DNA from: Arcuatula senhousia
Taxonomy: Eukaryota > Mollusca > Bivalvia > Mytilida > Mytilidae
Length of the DNA: 64,000 nt
Direction of reading: 5' to 3'
Assembly (NCBI GenBank): GCA_963971305.1
Contig: OZ020309.1
Coordinates: forward strand, 12,641,001-12,705,000
Made by a program: the position numbers and the translations under genes. Shown here piece after piece: positions 29,101 to 41,013 of the stretch (within the stretch, counting starts at the first letter, position 1; every line of letters starts with the position of its first letter). The notes below the pieces were generated by a model. The model saw nothing but the letters and a program-made list of their open reading frames with translations, was not told the origin of the DNA and did not search any database.

Positions 29101-32100
29101 AACAAGCAAAATGATATACATTTTAATATCAAATGGAGATGAAACTTTAATTGGGAAATTAATTTTGAAAAATAATGCTACCCTACCTACCCTATTTTTT
29201 GGGCCCTACCCTAAAGTTTTTATTGGCATTTTGGGACAAGCACTGTTAAAGTTGGGATTATTATGGATTATGGACCTATGGTCATGTTGAAGACTGCTTG
29301 CTGTTTTCCGTTGTGATTTTTTGAATTGCTGTTTGTTTTAATATGTTTGTTGTGTCGCGTACACTTCTTCCACATCTCAATATCGTTTATCGCTTCCCCA
29401 TTGACTCATTTTAAAAAAAAATATTTTTCCTACCTACCTACCCTAATTTTCAAGGGTAGGAACTAGGAAGCAGGAAACAAACATATATTTTGTTTTGGCA
29501 TAAGTTCCGAAAACTGAAATTAAACATCTTTTGGCAGCAAACAGACATGAGGGCAAAAATGTCACATGAATGTTTATCTAGTTTGACCAAAAAATGTTTG
29601 ACGGGTAGTGCATGAAAATAAAGCTGTCATATTTTGTGCAATTTGTTTTAATATTGATAATCTAAAAATTCAATTGTTCATGTAGATATTTTATTTTAAT
29701 GGAATATCAATCTTAATTTTAAGCATATCAATCAATTGATCCCTACGTGCTTTGCTTAGTGGATCGACTTGAAACATGCAAATGTCATATTTTTCTTAAC
29801 AACTTCTAAATACTCTTCACATTGTTTGACTCCCTATTGATCTTTATATGCCTTTCACCTACTTCCACTTGGTAGTAGGTTTTCAAAAAGTAGTAGTTTC
29901 AGAGAAGAAGATTTTCAACTGTGAAGGAATTGAAATATAAAATATTTACTTCCTTATTGTTAATTACTATGGTATTTGGGTATCAAATAATTTGCATTAT
30001 TTTTGTAAAAGTACTGTTTAAATTGTTTAAAATTTTTGTCTATACTACTTATTTTAATGTCTATTGAATCCATTTAAAATGTTGATAAATGTGTGTAAAT
30101 AAAATAAAAATTGAAATAAACTACATAATCAAGGGAGATAATCATGGTTGTCATTTTTCGATTTTTAAGCAAAATAAAATGATTTTGTTTGTATTATTTG
30201 TATCATTGTAAGAAAAGAGTGTAAAATCCAAATTAAAACATCAAATGACAATAAAACAAAGATCAAGACACACAATGAAACAAGTGTTAAATTAATGTGT
30301 GTTTAAAGATGGATATCTTGGAATTAAAACATTATAAATGTCATTGTCAAATAAACTTGTACATTTAATTCAGAAATGTATTGTGTATTGATTCATGATT
30401 CATGGTAAATTGACAGTAGCTTTCATGTGATGAGCAGTTGTTAACTCCCTGTTCTCAAAAGTAAGTAAGGGACTGACCATTCAAGTTCGGGGCCCTTGGA
30501 ATTTTGTTCTTGTCACACAACAGAGAAAGAATATAGATCTATTTTTTAAAGGTGTCACAACAATTTTTTTTTTTTACATTATTGAATATTATTTTATATA
30601 GCAGAAATCTTTCTTCAGAATATTTTTTTTCTTTAACCTCTGCTGCCGATATATATTTCATCAACAATTTTGTTGAAATTGTTTTTATGAAATCACTATT
30701 TAGACCCACCTCCTTCGAGTTAAATGTTCAAATGGTCAGTCCTTAATTTGAATGGGGTCAAAGGACTAGCTCTAGAAAGTTGTTGAATCAGAATGTAGAA
30801 TGTAAAACAATATAGATGGAAATTTCAAACACATTATAATATTTAAATCTTTTTTCAGTTGTAGAAACAGAGCCCTACCATATCTTTGATGTACTAGTCA
30901 AACCAGCAGAACTACAGGACACAGATGTAGATGGTAAATATCTATATAATGTCCAAACTCAGGGGTGGATCCACTGATCCAGAAATTAAAAAAAAAAAGG
31001 GGGGGTTTCCACCTACTGAGACAAAAGGGTCAATTTTAATTTGCCTGCATGAAAATAACAAAAAAATTCCAGGAAAAGGGAGGTTTTCAACCCCAAGAAC
31101 CCCTTCTGTAGCCAGTGAAGCTATCCATTTTATGTTCATGTATTGAAATGTTTCAATAAGGGTAGATCAATTCTATTGCACCTTAAAACATTGCCAAATG
31201 AGTAATACTATATCATATTACATGCATGACATGTAATAATTATCTTTATTGCATATAATTGCTATCAAGTTAGACAAATGCATACAATACAATATAACAC
31301 AGTATATTTGTACTTGACCAATTTGGATCTCATTTTTGCAATTCTTAAGACTGCTTAAACATGCTGTAAGTTAATTCATGTGAAAAAAAGATGTTCTAGC
31401 CACAGTATGCAATTGATTAAACTAATCTTTAGACTTATAATGATTAAAATGTGCAAAACAAAACAAAAAGAATTAAAACTTTAGTAGGAATAGGATGTGT
31501 ATGTAAATATGTTATTCTTATTTTTTTTCCTCTGACAATTTACAGCAATCACTTTTTCTTTAGCTTTTATCAGTGATTATATCACCTCATACCTAGGTTA
31601 TAAACTAATGGCATGCACTGTGATATTTTGTAGCCAGTATTACTGTGAGGTTCCAGTACCTAGCAGGTTATCCAGATGAAGGCCCAATCTTTGAAATCAG
31701 AGAAACCGAGGATTTAGAAGATGACCAAATAGATGTTTTAAATGAATTAATTAAAGAACAGGTACAATACACATTTATTTTCTGTCTTTTCAACATTGTT
31801 TTTGGGCATGAGCATTAAAATATTGAGTATCTGATAATTTGTCTATTGCACCCCAAACTTTGAAATTTATAAGATTTTGCAAAATGCAATATGTATTAGT
31901 TAGATACTTTTTGTATATTTATGCAACATGACTGCTAGGGAATTCAGGGATTATAAATTGGTGTCAATGTTTTGCAGTGGGTACATGGGCCGTAAAATAA
32001 TTAGGGCCCCGCATCGAAGATGCGGACGCCCTTTAGTTTTCACTTTGTCCGTCCGTCTGTCCGTCCGTCCGTCTGTCCGTCCGTCAACAATTCTTGTGAA

Positions 32101-35100
32101 CACTAAAACTCAAAAACTATTAACACCACAGTTCTGAAACTTTGCACAGCTGCTAAGTAGCATGTCATGATGTGCATTTTAAAATTTTGTGCAAATCTAA
32201 TAAAAAAAAAAATGTAAAAAATCTTCATTTTTTATCGAAAATCACAGATTTTGAGAATTGGACTTTGTGAACACTAAAACTCAAAAACTGTTAAAAATAC
32301 AGTTCTGAAACTTTGCACAGCTGCTAAGTAGCATGTCATGATGTGCATATTAAAATTTCGTGCAAATCTGTTTAATATTTTTGGAAAAAACTTCATTTTT
32401 TGTCGAAAATCACAGATTTTGAGAATTGGACTTTGTGAACACTAAAACTCAAAAACTGTTAACAAAACAGTTCTGAAACTTTGTTCAGCTGCTAAGTAGC
32501 ATGTCATGATTTGCATATTAAAATTTCATGCAAATCTGATTAATATTTTTGGAAAAAATCTTCATTTTTTATCGAAAATCACAGATTTTGAGAATTGGAC
32601 TTTGTGAACACTAAAACTCAAAAACTGTTAAAAATACAGTTCTGAAACTTTGCACAGCTGCTAAGTAGCATGTCATAATGTGCATATTAAAATTTCATGC
32701 AAATCTGTTAAATATTTTTGGAAAAAACTTCATTTTTTATCGAAAATCACAGATTTTGAGAATTGGACTTTGTGAACACTAAAACTCAAAAACTGTTAAC
32801 AAAACAGTTCTGAAACTTTGTTCAGCTGCTAAGTAGCATGTCCTGATTTGCATATTAAAATTTCGTGCAAATCTGATTAATATTTTTGGAAAAAACTTCA
32901 TTTTTTATCGAAAATCACAGATTTTGAGAATTGGACTTTGTGAACAATAAAACTCAAAGGCTATTAACAATACAGATCTGTAGTTTCATATGCATTCCAT
33001 GGAACATGCCTTAGTGGTTATAATTAAAGTTCGTATGATTTTGAAAACACCTAGATATTTTGCCGCGGGGCCCTTTCTGACTTTGTCAGTATTCTAGTTT
33101 TGTAAGTTTTCTCAGCAACTAGACAAAGGTGGATCTAGGACCCGCATACCCCCCCCCCCCCCGTTTGACAGAAAAAAATTGGTTTAGAACTGTATGAAAC
33201 AAGAGGTCCCAGAAATTTTTTTTATAATTGCCCCCCCCCCCCCCCCCCTCTGTATCGGCCACAGCTAGCTATATAGGTATCACAGATAATTGATATTTCG
33301 ATTAGGTCTAGTATCATTGGATCTAATTTTACTTTGACAGAATTATGTTGTTGTCATTTATATAGATAGAAGAAAACCTAGGAATGGTCATGATTTTCAC
33401 AATAGTGTCAGCCCTTCAGGAAAAACTAACAACAATTATAGAGGAACAGACAAGACTAGCTGTGGAGGAAAAGGAAAAACATGAACGAGAAAAGGAAGAG
33501 GCTGAACAGGTAGAACTCATGAAATGATAAAACTATCCCATATTATATTGCGTGAAAAAGAAATGTTGACAGACAACTAAGGCATTGTATATAGGTATAG
33601 AATTTTTTTTGCAGTCACTATACACACGAAAATGTAAAAGTATACATGTACGCTACACACTTTGTAACCTGTGAAGCATTTTAAAATGTTATTTCAAATA
33701 GACAGAAAAATATTGTGGTCATTTCTTATAAATTAATTTCAATTACATGTTTTCTCAATTCAAAAATTGTATGATAGGAAAAAATAATTTTTAAAACAAT
33801 TTATAAATTAAAATCCCAGTTTGAGCAACCTCATCCATTGAGAAATAAGTTACACAAGTTTTCAAATTGTAAACATATCATCTGAATGTTTTATATCATG
33901 TTCCTATCTATAGCATGCTATGAGCATGCAGAGTGATCTTGATCTAAATAATTTATTATCAATACATATTATTACAAAACACCCTATTTTTCAGAAACGA
34001 TTTGAAGGCACAAAAGTAACAGTGGAATCTTTTCTAGCCTGGAAAATAAAATTTGAAGCTGAAATGAATGAACTAAAGCTGAAGAAGATGAAAGAGAACC
34101 CTGAACCAAAAGGCCTTACAGGTACATGTACTGGGGCTCCCGCAGGGTACCCCCCTCAGGTGGCAAGGTCGCTTGTAAAAGGGGCCTGAGGTCGCAAGGT
34201 CGCTTTTAAAGGGCATATTTTGGTGGAGGTCGCAGGTCGTGTTTTGGCATAGGTCGATTTTATGAAGTGTAGGTCGGAAGTCGCCCTTAAAAAGCCCTCA
34301 GGTCGCAGGTCGTTTTTAACCCTGCGGGAGCCACTGTACTTGGTGTACTGTTGTTTTATTATCTTTTAATCTAGGACTTAAGGGGGTACCAAACACTTAG
34401 ACTAGATTAAAATTGTGCGGTTTAATTTTCTTCAAAATTTGCTAAAAGATGAACTTTAATTAAGAAAGTTTTACTGCAAAACTAAAGAAAATCAAACAAC
34501 AGGTTTCTTGGGAAAACTTTCATAGAGCATAATGGAGATGCAACATTTACAATTTTGATCTGACACTTTGAAGCTTAATTTCTTTGTTTAAATGTGCCTG
34601 ACTAAAACATTGGACAGATATTTAAGAGTTATATCCCTTAGGTGTTCTGTACCCTCTTAAGTAGTGCACTTTAATATCACATGATGTTATTTAAATGGTA
34701 GTTTTAAAAAAGATGCAACTGCATACAATATAATACAGTTCTCAAAGAGGATGAAAAAGTACATTTTTTTGTCAGTAGTATGCCCCTTTTGAAAAAAGAT
34801 AGTGTTTTTCTGTCCTTGTGATCAACTTTCATGATTATAGTTTCATAAATACTCTGAATATAATCATGTATCCTTAAAAAAAAACCCACTGTTTTGTATT
34901 AAAAACAATAATGGTGAGTTTGATATCGTGCATTTTGAATTGAACCAAAGAATATAGGAATGTAAATTAAAGTAATATATTAATTTGGTACATGTATGGG
35001 TAGAAATGTAAAAAAAATACACAAATAAAAACATAAGAAATATAAAATAGAATTGAATCAGAGCTCAAATTTTTTGACACATATCCTTTGTCACTGACAT

Positions 35101-36514
35101 GAAACATCAAATTAATAGAAAAGAATAAAATATGTTAACATGAACAATACCCAATAAAAGTTTATTTACTGCGTAACTTAATTTTTAATACAAAAAAAAC
35201 CCCAATAAATGAAAGTTTATTTGACCAATTAAGGGACAATTACTGTACTGTACATGATTATTTATTGAATACATAGAAGATAACTAAATTTTGAAAAGGT
35301 GTACATGGCATACAGTCATAGAAAAAATAACAACTTTCAATTACCAACAAAAAAGCCTTTATTAAGTTACAACTAATAACAGTTGACCTTCTTCTTTTTT
35401 AGGGAAAGAATTATTTATGCAAGATGCCAAGATGGATGAATCAGATGTTATATTCTTACAATCAGGTTTGTTAATGAATTATGTCTCTCCCCACTTTGGT
35501 TTGGAGACATATTGTTTTTGTTGTGTGTGTCTGTACATCTGTCTGTCACAAGATGTAACAAGATCGGTCACAAGGTTTGTCAGTACATCTCCTCTGAAAC
35601 AACCGAACGGAATTAAATGAAACTTTGAATGTAGGAAGAACATGATATGTAGAAGAACCTTTTACGATACAGCGGGAAAGGCATATTACTGGGAATTTGA
35701 GATTGAACCCATAAAACTGGCATTGAGTATTTGGGAAAGCCAGATTTAGTATTTATTTTTACTGGAGTCCAGGAAGAGACCTTGTATCTTGAGTGTCCTT
35801 CATGCATTCATATTATACAAACAAAGTTTCAGATATAAAGGAATCACCTTGTCCGTCTGTTTACATACTGTGGATTCATTTATTTTGATGGTTTTGACAT
35901 CTGCATCATACAAATAATGTTAATTTGTTCAAATTTTGTGGTTAAAGGCCACCCACAAATAGCATGATAATTGACACACCACAAATAATAATGAAACCAC
36001 AGTATCTTTAAGTGCAACTCTGCTTTAACAGCTTGATGGATTTTGATTGAATGTTCCATTTAGAAAATACATTATATGGTGAATAATTGAGATGTTTATG
36101 AAGAAATGTTATCACACTGGATAATCATTCAGGGGGAGATAATAGAACTCTAGTGTAAAAAGTATTATTTGCAAATAGATGATGAAATAACAAACAGATA
36201 ACATAGATTGGGATTGGAAAACAAATGACATTCACAAGCATTTATTTTTACAAGTTCTTCTCCCAAATTGTTTTCATAATAGAATTCTAAAGTGAAAAAT
36301 CAGAAAAATGACAGCAAAACTAGACCAGCTAGTACATGTTTTCTAAAACTTGCAAAAATAATACTTGAATAATGTTTAAGAAGTTTCATTTTGTTTTTGT
36401 CTTTATTTTACAGAAGATGCTGATGTTGAAGTAGATGAATCATTATTTCAAGATATAGATGACCTTGACATTGATGATGATATAAATGACCTTGACCTAG
36501 AAGATAGTGATTGA
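26145..36514 (+). CDS. RWDD1: RWD domain-containing protein 1, seven exons
   Basis: Coding exons are 26145-26217, 30859-30933, 31634-31761, 33366-33509, 33995-34121, 35403-35465 and 36414-36514. They join at GT/AG sites in frame to 236 codons (human protein 243). The product is a cytosolic RWD-domain protein. In yeast and mammals its family (Gir2/DFRP2) binds the DRG2 GTPase and the Gcn1 pathway; that role is taken from the family. Residues 1-25 read NNEIEALESIYPDE, the RWD start, followed by YPDEGP (RWD YPxxxP signature) near 65 and EENLGMVMIFTIVSALQEKL near 95-115. Next come a charged helix, then RFEGTKVTVESFLAWKIKFE and KKMKENPE, and an acidic tail (VDESLFQDIDDLDIDDD). Intron 1 is 4.6 kb and packed with repeats. 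Intron 5 carries a small transposon seven bases after the donor. Transcription diverges from TRAPPC3. Confidence 0.95.
26573..26660 (-). mobile_element. MITE family M2, half copy, inverted
   Basis: GAGATGTGGAATAAGTGTAC at 26575 and then CGCGACACAA, followed by CCACAATGGAAAACAGCC, is the reverse complement of the right half of the element at 29062-29380. The other half is absent. Confidence 0.6.
26790..27035 (+). mobile_element. LINE C-terminal fragment in RWDD1 intron 1
   Basis: The frame reads ILFTILQWNALPQNIIQC and VDSFRSREQL before a stop at about 27030. The W-N-x-L-P ... S-V-D-x-F-(K/R) pattern is typical of the very C-terminus of CR1/L2/jockey-like non-LTR polyproteins in invertebrates. 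The upstream RT domain is missing. Confidence 0.5.
27556..28587. mobile_element. Long inverted-repeat element IR1, about 1.03 kb
   Basis: The arm 27556-27750 (TTTGCCAACC ... TTTTGTAATC) is matched in inverse orientation by 28385-28587 over its whole length with about 88-90% identity by eye. A 12-base indel lies around AAAGCAGGCAGTAGGC. The 630-bp spacer has no open frame. The structure fits a non-autonomous long-TIR or foldback transposon in RWDD1 intron 1. I could not identify a target duplication. Confidence 0.75.
29062..29380 (+). mobile_element. MITE family M2, complete copy
   Basis: Terminal inverted repeats of about 28 bp: GGGATGTGGAATAAGTGTAC followed by ACGACACA on the left, and TGTGTCGCGTACACTTCTTC followed by CACATCTC on the right. 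The 319-bp element has no conserved open frame. Half copies lie at 24945-25052, 26573-26660 and 39485-39590. Confidence 0.75.
30468..30745 (+). mobile_element. MITE family M1, near-complete copy
   Basis: Ends are AGGGACTGACCATTCAAG and TTCAAATGGTCAGTCCT. The interior holds GGTGTCACAACAATTT, TATAGCAGAAATC, TTCTTCAGAATATTT and CTCTGCTGCC. A TA dinucleotide flanks both ends. It lies 114 bp upstream of RWDD1 exon 2. Confidence 0.65.
30955..31110. repeat. Short repeat with inverted GGGG/CCCC segments
   Basis: CAGGGGTGGATCCACTGATC followed by a poly-A/poly-G tract (AAAAAAGGGGGGG), then AGGTTTTCAACCCCAAGAAC. Similar 'GGGGTGGATCC'-type sequence appears near 41231. Ends are not clear. It starts 22 bp after the RWDD1 exon 2 donor. 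Confidence 0.3.
32005..33095 (-). mobile_element. Helitron/pearl-like element family P2, complete copy
   Basis: On the plus strand it starts TTAGGGCCCCGCATC-GAA-GATGCGG, a perfect 7-bp hairpin with a GAA loop. A (GTCC) microsatellite follows (32047-32092), then five boundaries of a 168-bp core (ATCACAGATTTTGAG at 32241, 32409, 32578, 32746 and 32914; spacing 168, 169, 168, 168). A flank containing CCGCGGGGCCC and the pair CTGAC-TTT-GTCAG closes it. Read on the minus strand, the 3' end is hairpin, GGCCCTAA, then T, which fits a Helitron terminus. No Rep/helicase is encoded, so it is non-autonomous. It lies in RWDD1 intron 3. Confidence 0.75.
33148..33250 (+). repeat. Poly-C tracts
   Basis: Two runs of C (about 14 bases near 33150 and about 18 bases near 33232) are set in a short repeat that begins near AAGGTGGATCTAGGACCC. 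Similar 'GGTGGATC' heads occur at 30962. Run lengths may be inexact because of sequencing. Confidence 0.5.
34129..34343. mobile_element. MITE M3 touching the RWDD1 exon 5 splice donor
   Basis: Inverted ends TACTGGGGCTCCCGCAGGGT and ACCCTGCGGGAGCCACTGTA (18 of 20 paired). The inside has repeated AGGTCGCAAGGTCGC and AGGTCGCAGGTCG blocks. TGTAC is present at both outer edges and may be a target duplication. The left end begins 7 bases after the exon 5/intron 5 junction at 34121. Confidence 0.7.
35484..35840 (+). repeat. Degraded tandem-core element fragment
   Basis: TGTGTGTCTGTACATCTGTC, CACAAGGTTTGTCAG and ACATCTCCTCTGAAACAACC resemble the opening of families P8 and P9 (CTCCTCTGAGACTGC and CTCCTCTGAAACTACTGG). 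The ends are not defined. It lies in RWDD1 intron 6. Confidence 0.35.
35866..36004. mobile_element. MITE M5 in RWDD1 intron 6
   Basis: The ends TACTGTGGATTCATT and AATGAAACCACAGTA are inverse with one mismatch, enclosing 139 bp. An inner AAATTTTGTGGTTAAAGGCC block is present. Elements that start 'ACTGTGGATTCATT' are very common in bivalve sequence, as far as I recall. Confidence 0.65.
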
Positions 36515-36864
36515 TAAAAATTCTATAAATAGATGTTGATAAAAAGTGCTAATCATTACCTATATATATCTGATGTCATATTTTTTATTGTGCATTATTG
36601 TTTTTTTTCTATAATTATTAATATACATCTTTAAGAAATTGTGACATTTGCTTTAACCTTAAAACTGCAACCAGCTATGCGAAATTGTGTGAGAATGCGA
36701 GTTTAACAAGTATGCAATTCCTGCTTGTTGCAAATACACTGTTGAATTGCCAATAATTGGATATAATGCATTTCTAATGCAGTAAATAACAACATCACAG
36801 ATACTCTGACAAACCCACATCTTTACTCATTTAGATTAAAGTTTTTTTTGTATTTTTTTTGTCC

Positions 36865-37400
36865 CCCGCCGCAACGCAACGGAGGGACCTAGTAATGGTC
36901 TTTGTCTGTCCGTGCATCCTTCCAGCTGTCACACTCTTGTGAGCACAACTCCTGTGAGACTGCTCAACGGATTTTGATGAAATTTTGTAGGATTGTTTGT
37001 CATGGTATGTAGTTGATCATATCATACTGCCATTTTGATTCAACAAATTTTACGGGAGTTGTGGGACTTTATCAACTTTCTTCATTTTAGGTCATAGGAA
37101 CACTTTGTGAGCGCAGCTCCTCTGAGACTGCTCAAAGGTTTTTATTGAAATATTGTAGGATTGTTTGTCATGATAACTAGTTGATCATATCTCACCGCCA
37201 TTTTGATTCAACAAATTTTATAAGAGTTATGGGACTTTACCGACTGGCAGGATCAACCAGATAACGAAAAACAATTCATGATGATTTTGTTCATCTGGGT
37301 CATAGGAAAACTTTGTGAGGACAGATTTTGATGAAATTTTGTAGTATTATTTGTCATGATATGCATGTAATCATATTGCAATGCAATTTTAATTCTTCAA
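36865..37400 (+). mobile_element. Tandem-core element, family P8
   Basis: Opens with GTCCCCCGCCGCAACGCAAC and GGAGGGAC (hairpin), then CTTTGTCTGTCCGTGCATCC. Cores with GACTGCTCAACGGATTTTGA and TTTTGTAGGATTGTTTGTCA lie at about 36958 and 37124, and a shortened one near 37322. It starts 350 bp after the RWDD1 stop. Confidence 0.6.
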
Positions 37401-37829
37401 ATTTTAGTTTTAATGCAGCGGTGGGGACATGGCTATATGTATGTACATGAGTACATGATACATGTATAAGAAGGTAAGAAGTACAAAAGGGGCATTTAAA
37501 TGTCAAGTCTGAAAAGCCAAACATACAAATGAAAACAACTGGGAATACTGTGAGCAAGCTCCATGTTACATATTGGACTCTATATTGTCATATCTTATGT
37601 CCAATTATATCCCCTTAATGATGATGTTCTAGCAAAATGAATTTTTTTTTATTAACATCTCCATATGATGTACTTCCTTGTTGTACACTTGGCCTTGACC
37701 TTTTATTTTTGGTGCACTTCAATGTTAATGTTTGTTTTTGATAGCTCTTCCTTAGATAATTTGATAATGTAACAAGCTCTATTACTTTATTGTTTTTTGG
37801 TGATGAGAATGAAAATGTAGGTTATAAAT

Positions 37830-38010
37830 TGCTGAATGTCTGGCGGCTGACAGGAAAAAATACTCCTTACAGTTTTTTTTCACAGCTTTTGATATTTGGT
37901 ATGTAGCATCTGGATGGTCTGATATCATAGGTTCTGATATCTGATATCATGGGTTCTGATATCTGATATCAGGTCTGTCACTCACCTACTTCCTGTTTAA
38001 TAAAATACAG
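37830..38010 (-). repeat. P1 element fragment, inverted, with GATATC micro-repeat
   Basis: CAGGTCTGTCACTCACCTAC and TTCCTGTTTAATAAAA form the reverse complement of the P1 core opening. Next to it, TCTGATATCATAGGT-TCTGATATCTGATATCATGGGT-TCTGATATCTGATATCAGG is a local amplification of the palindrome GATATC. The inverse P1 core also occurs near 53930-54120. Confidence 0.5.
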
Positions 38011-39200
38011 CCATTTTGCCATTGAAAATTTTTTGGGGGGGATTTGGGTGTCTTAAACGGGAAAATCTTATTTCAGCATAACTATGGGAGAAGTCAATGT
38101 ATTTATAATAAGAAACAAACGAAAAAAAAATAACAGAAATGCGTTTTTTTTAATAGCTAGCCTAGTAAGTAACAAAACAAGTTTCACTGTAAAAGACGAG
38201 AACATATTATAAGCATCAAAAGGATATATCTATTTTTAATACATAATCATAATCCGCTGGAAGACATGTCAACCTAACTGGAGACATTTATTCTACCAAC
38301 TTTCAAGTCATTGGTTTTAACTAATGAACAACCTGGATTCGAAGCCACGACGTTACCGCTCAAGAAGCAATGGAACACAGCATACAACCAGACAATGCTG
38401 ATCATAATCAGAAAAAGAAACACGAAAAAAATATTTTCAAACAATACTAAAAATATATTTCACACTTTTATTACTGATAAATAAATATAATGAATTGCTT
38501 TAAAATGATACATTAAAGATTTGAGTCTCCCATAAAAAGGCGCTTCATGATATTGTTTAAAACTAATTATAAATAATTTTTTTTTTTTGGTCAATGAATT
38601 ATTTTATCGATTAGCAATTGGTTGTTCAGTGAATTGATAGTGTTATAGTATTATCCATCAAAAAAATAAAACAAGCAGAAAGCTTGCATACTTCATGAGT
38701 TACCTTTCTCATTTTTTTCTCTCTTTAAAGCAGTTTTGTAAAGACATCACGAGTTTGTTTCAATTTTCTATTTTGATTTGTATTCGGAACACTTATTGTT
38801 TTACCGTCAGCGCTATGGTAAAAGCTGCACGCTGCAACATAGTGGACACACTGAATGTAGTGTGCCGGTAGATAATTTGAAACTCGAAACTGCCATAATG
38901 ATATTAGTATGATAATGTAAAAAACATAATTGAAAAAAAATGACACTTTTAAAGTTTGGTCGTCGTTTCAAAAGTGAGGCATTTGCCTCATTTGCCTCCA
39001 TTACGCTACGGCCCTGAATAAAATGACTAAAATTTCACCTATTTTTCAGTCAATGCACATTAAAATAAGCTCTTGATATAAAATTTGCAAAAACAAGTTG
39101 AAATTATATTTGGCTGATCTGAAAAATGTAAAGAAAATTCTTTAGCACAGCTGATCAATTTTGCTTGTTAAAAGTACTTTAATCATTATGTAAGAATAAT
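38011..39200. other. Non-coding, no gene recognised
   Basis: AT-rich sequence. I saw no exon with matching splice sites and no defined repeat ends. Confidence 0.35.
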
Positions 39201-40030
39201 TTCTCGAGACACTACTATCAATTATTTAGCAAATTCACATGTAGTATGAGCTGTGCATAGGCTGAAACTATTGGACAGAATTTAACAAAACTTGGTATGC
39301 AAAAAATACATCATTTGATGCATGATACCAGGAATTTTTTATCCACAAAATATTGTGAGAGCTATGGTCCTTTTAACTTGGAAATTTTCTGTAAATCCTG
39401 ATTTATCAGCTTGTGATGAGTAATTGGTTGAATCTTGATATCCCAACTCCTCTGAAACTACTGGACAGAATTTAACAAGACGTGCCTACTGGCCTCCTTG
39501 AAGGCTGCTGGAGGTTATCCATTGTGGTTTTTCTGAATTGCCGCTTGATTGTGGGCTGTGCCGCGTACACTTATTCCACATCTCATTATTTTTTATTGGT
39601 TCACAAGAAGTACATTAAAGATATGTAGTTGTGCATATTACAAGAAATTTTTGAATGGCAAAATTTTGTGGGAGGTATCATGGGCCTTATAACTTAGAAA
39701 TTGGCTACAAATCCTGATTAATCATTTTGTGGGTGAAACAGATCCTTTCTGTAACTACAGAACATAATTTAACTCTAAGTTTGCCAGCAATACACCTTAC
39801 CGGTATGTAGTTGTGCTAATAACCAAAACTTTTTGGTTCACACTCAAACTTATTATTCCCTGAAAAGCTTGTTTACATAACTCCTCTGAAACTACTGAAC
39901 AGAATTCAAGAAAAGTTGGTATGCAATGTACATGTACATGTGTGGTGCACCATATGAAAGTTGTGCATATTATCACAATTATATTATCCGCAATTCTTAA
40001 TTCCTCAAAGAAAATATTGATAGTCCAATA
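39200..40030 (+). repeat. Degraded tandem-core family P9
   Basis: The boxes ACTATTGGACAGAATTTAAC, CTACTGGACAGAATTTAACA and CTACTGAACAGAATTCAAG recur at about 39268, 39458 and 39890. Between them AACTTGGTATGC, TTGTGAGAGCTATGG and AAATCCTGATTTATCA recur. Within it, 39485-39590 is an inserted half M2 element. Confidence 0.5.
39485..39590 (+). mobile_element. MITE family M2, right half
   Basis: GGCTGCTGGAGGTTATCCAT, TGTGGTTTTTCTGAATTGCC and the terminal GCGTACACTTATTCCACATC follow the order of the full copy at 29062-29380. The left half is absent, the same breakpoint region as in the 25.0 kb copy. Confidence 0.6.
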
Positions 40031-40380
40031 GCAGAACACATGGAGTATATATTTGAGCATGCTTTCATATCTCTAGTGTTGAGATTCAATAAAAGTGCTG
40101 TTTCTTTCCTTTGTTTTATTACTGTGGTTATGATGTGATTTTGTGTCCTGCATATTTCATATGTTTACTCTTTATATCTCTTTCTATTCTATGTCTATCT
40201 AAATAATATTCAACTGAACAAAACTTTTATTGTCATCATGTTCTAAGATATTGCACAAAAATCATCTAAATTGCACTTGAATTTATGTAAAAATATTGCA
40301 CAAAGGGATCTACAGTAAATTTAACTATGACAATACAATATTAAACTATTTGTCACAGAAACATATTACAATTACAATAA

Positions 40381-40487
40381 CAAGAATATGTCCAAAAGAC
40401 ATAATGCCCCATCTCGCAACTTTTGGGACAAACCCACAGACTCGAACACTATATGCCCCCTTACTATTGTAGATGGGGCATAAAAAC
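40381..40487 (+). mobile_element. Short element with ATGCCCC/GGGGCAT ends
   Basis: It begins AAGAATATGTCCAAAAGACA and TAATGCCCCATCT and ends AGATGGGGCATAAAAA. The inverted pair ATGCCCCATCT/AGATGGGGCAT is 11 bp. It resembles the terminal part of family P6 (16696-16725 and 17741-17770) without cores. Confidence 0.5.
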
Positions 40488-40816
40488 TATACACACTTTG
40501 GAAAATCTTGCATTTACTTTTGGTTCAATTAATCATTTAATTAATATTATTTCATTTAATAGTGTTACATGATGATGCCATTAGCTGTCACATCATTCAA
40601 TTTTGAAAGTTTTTTCCACAAAAAAACAACTTTATATAACTATAAACTATCAAATTTTAGAACTATTGACAAAATACAATGGGAATGATAAAATTGTGAT
40701 AGAAAATCTAAGTTATAAAAATGTCCAATGAAAATGTAAGAAATAGTTATGAGAAGTCAAGATATTTGTTTACACTACATTTGAGAGATAAAATCATGCC
40801 ATCCATGCACAGATAT

Positions 40817-41013
40817 CATACCCGTAGCCAGAATTTTTCAACAGGGGGTTCGAAAATGTGAAGAGGGGGGTTCGATTTTCGAATCTTTTCTGACTTTAAT
40901 AGTGCTTAACCCATTTTCACCTGATTTTTCCCTATTTGGATCCATTTTTTTGTCCAAGGGGGGGGGGGGGGGGTTCGTCCGAACCCCTCGAACCCCCCCT
41001 GGCTACGGGTATG
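40817..41013. mobile_element. MITE M4 with 5-bp target duplication
   Basis: Inverted ends CATACCCGTAGCCAG and CTGGCTACGGGTATG are perfect over 15 bp. The direct repeat GATAT flanks both sides (40812-40816 and 41014-41018). The 197-bp interior has GGGGGTTCGAAAATG and TCGAACCCCCCC inner inverted parts and a poly-G run of 18. No coding capacity. Confidence 0.8.
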
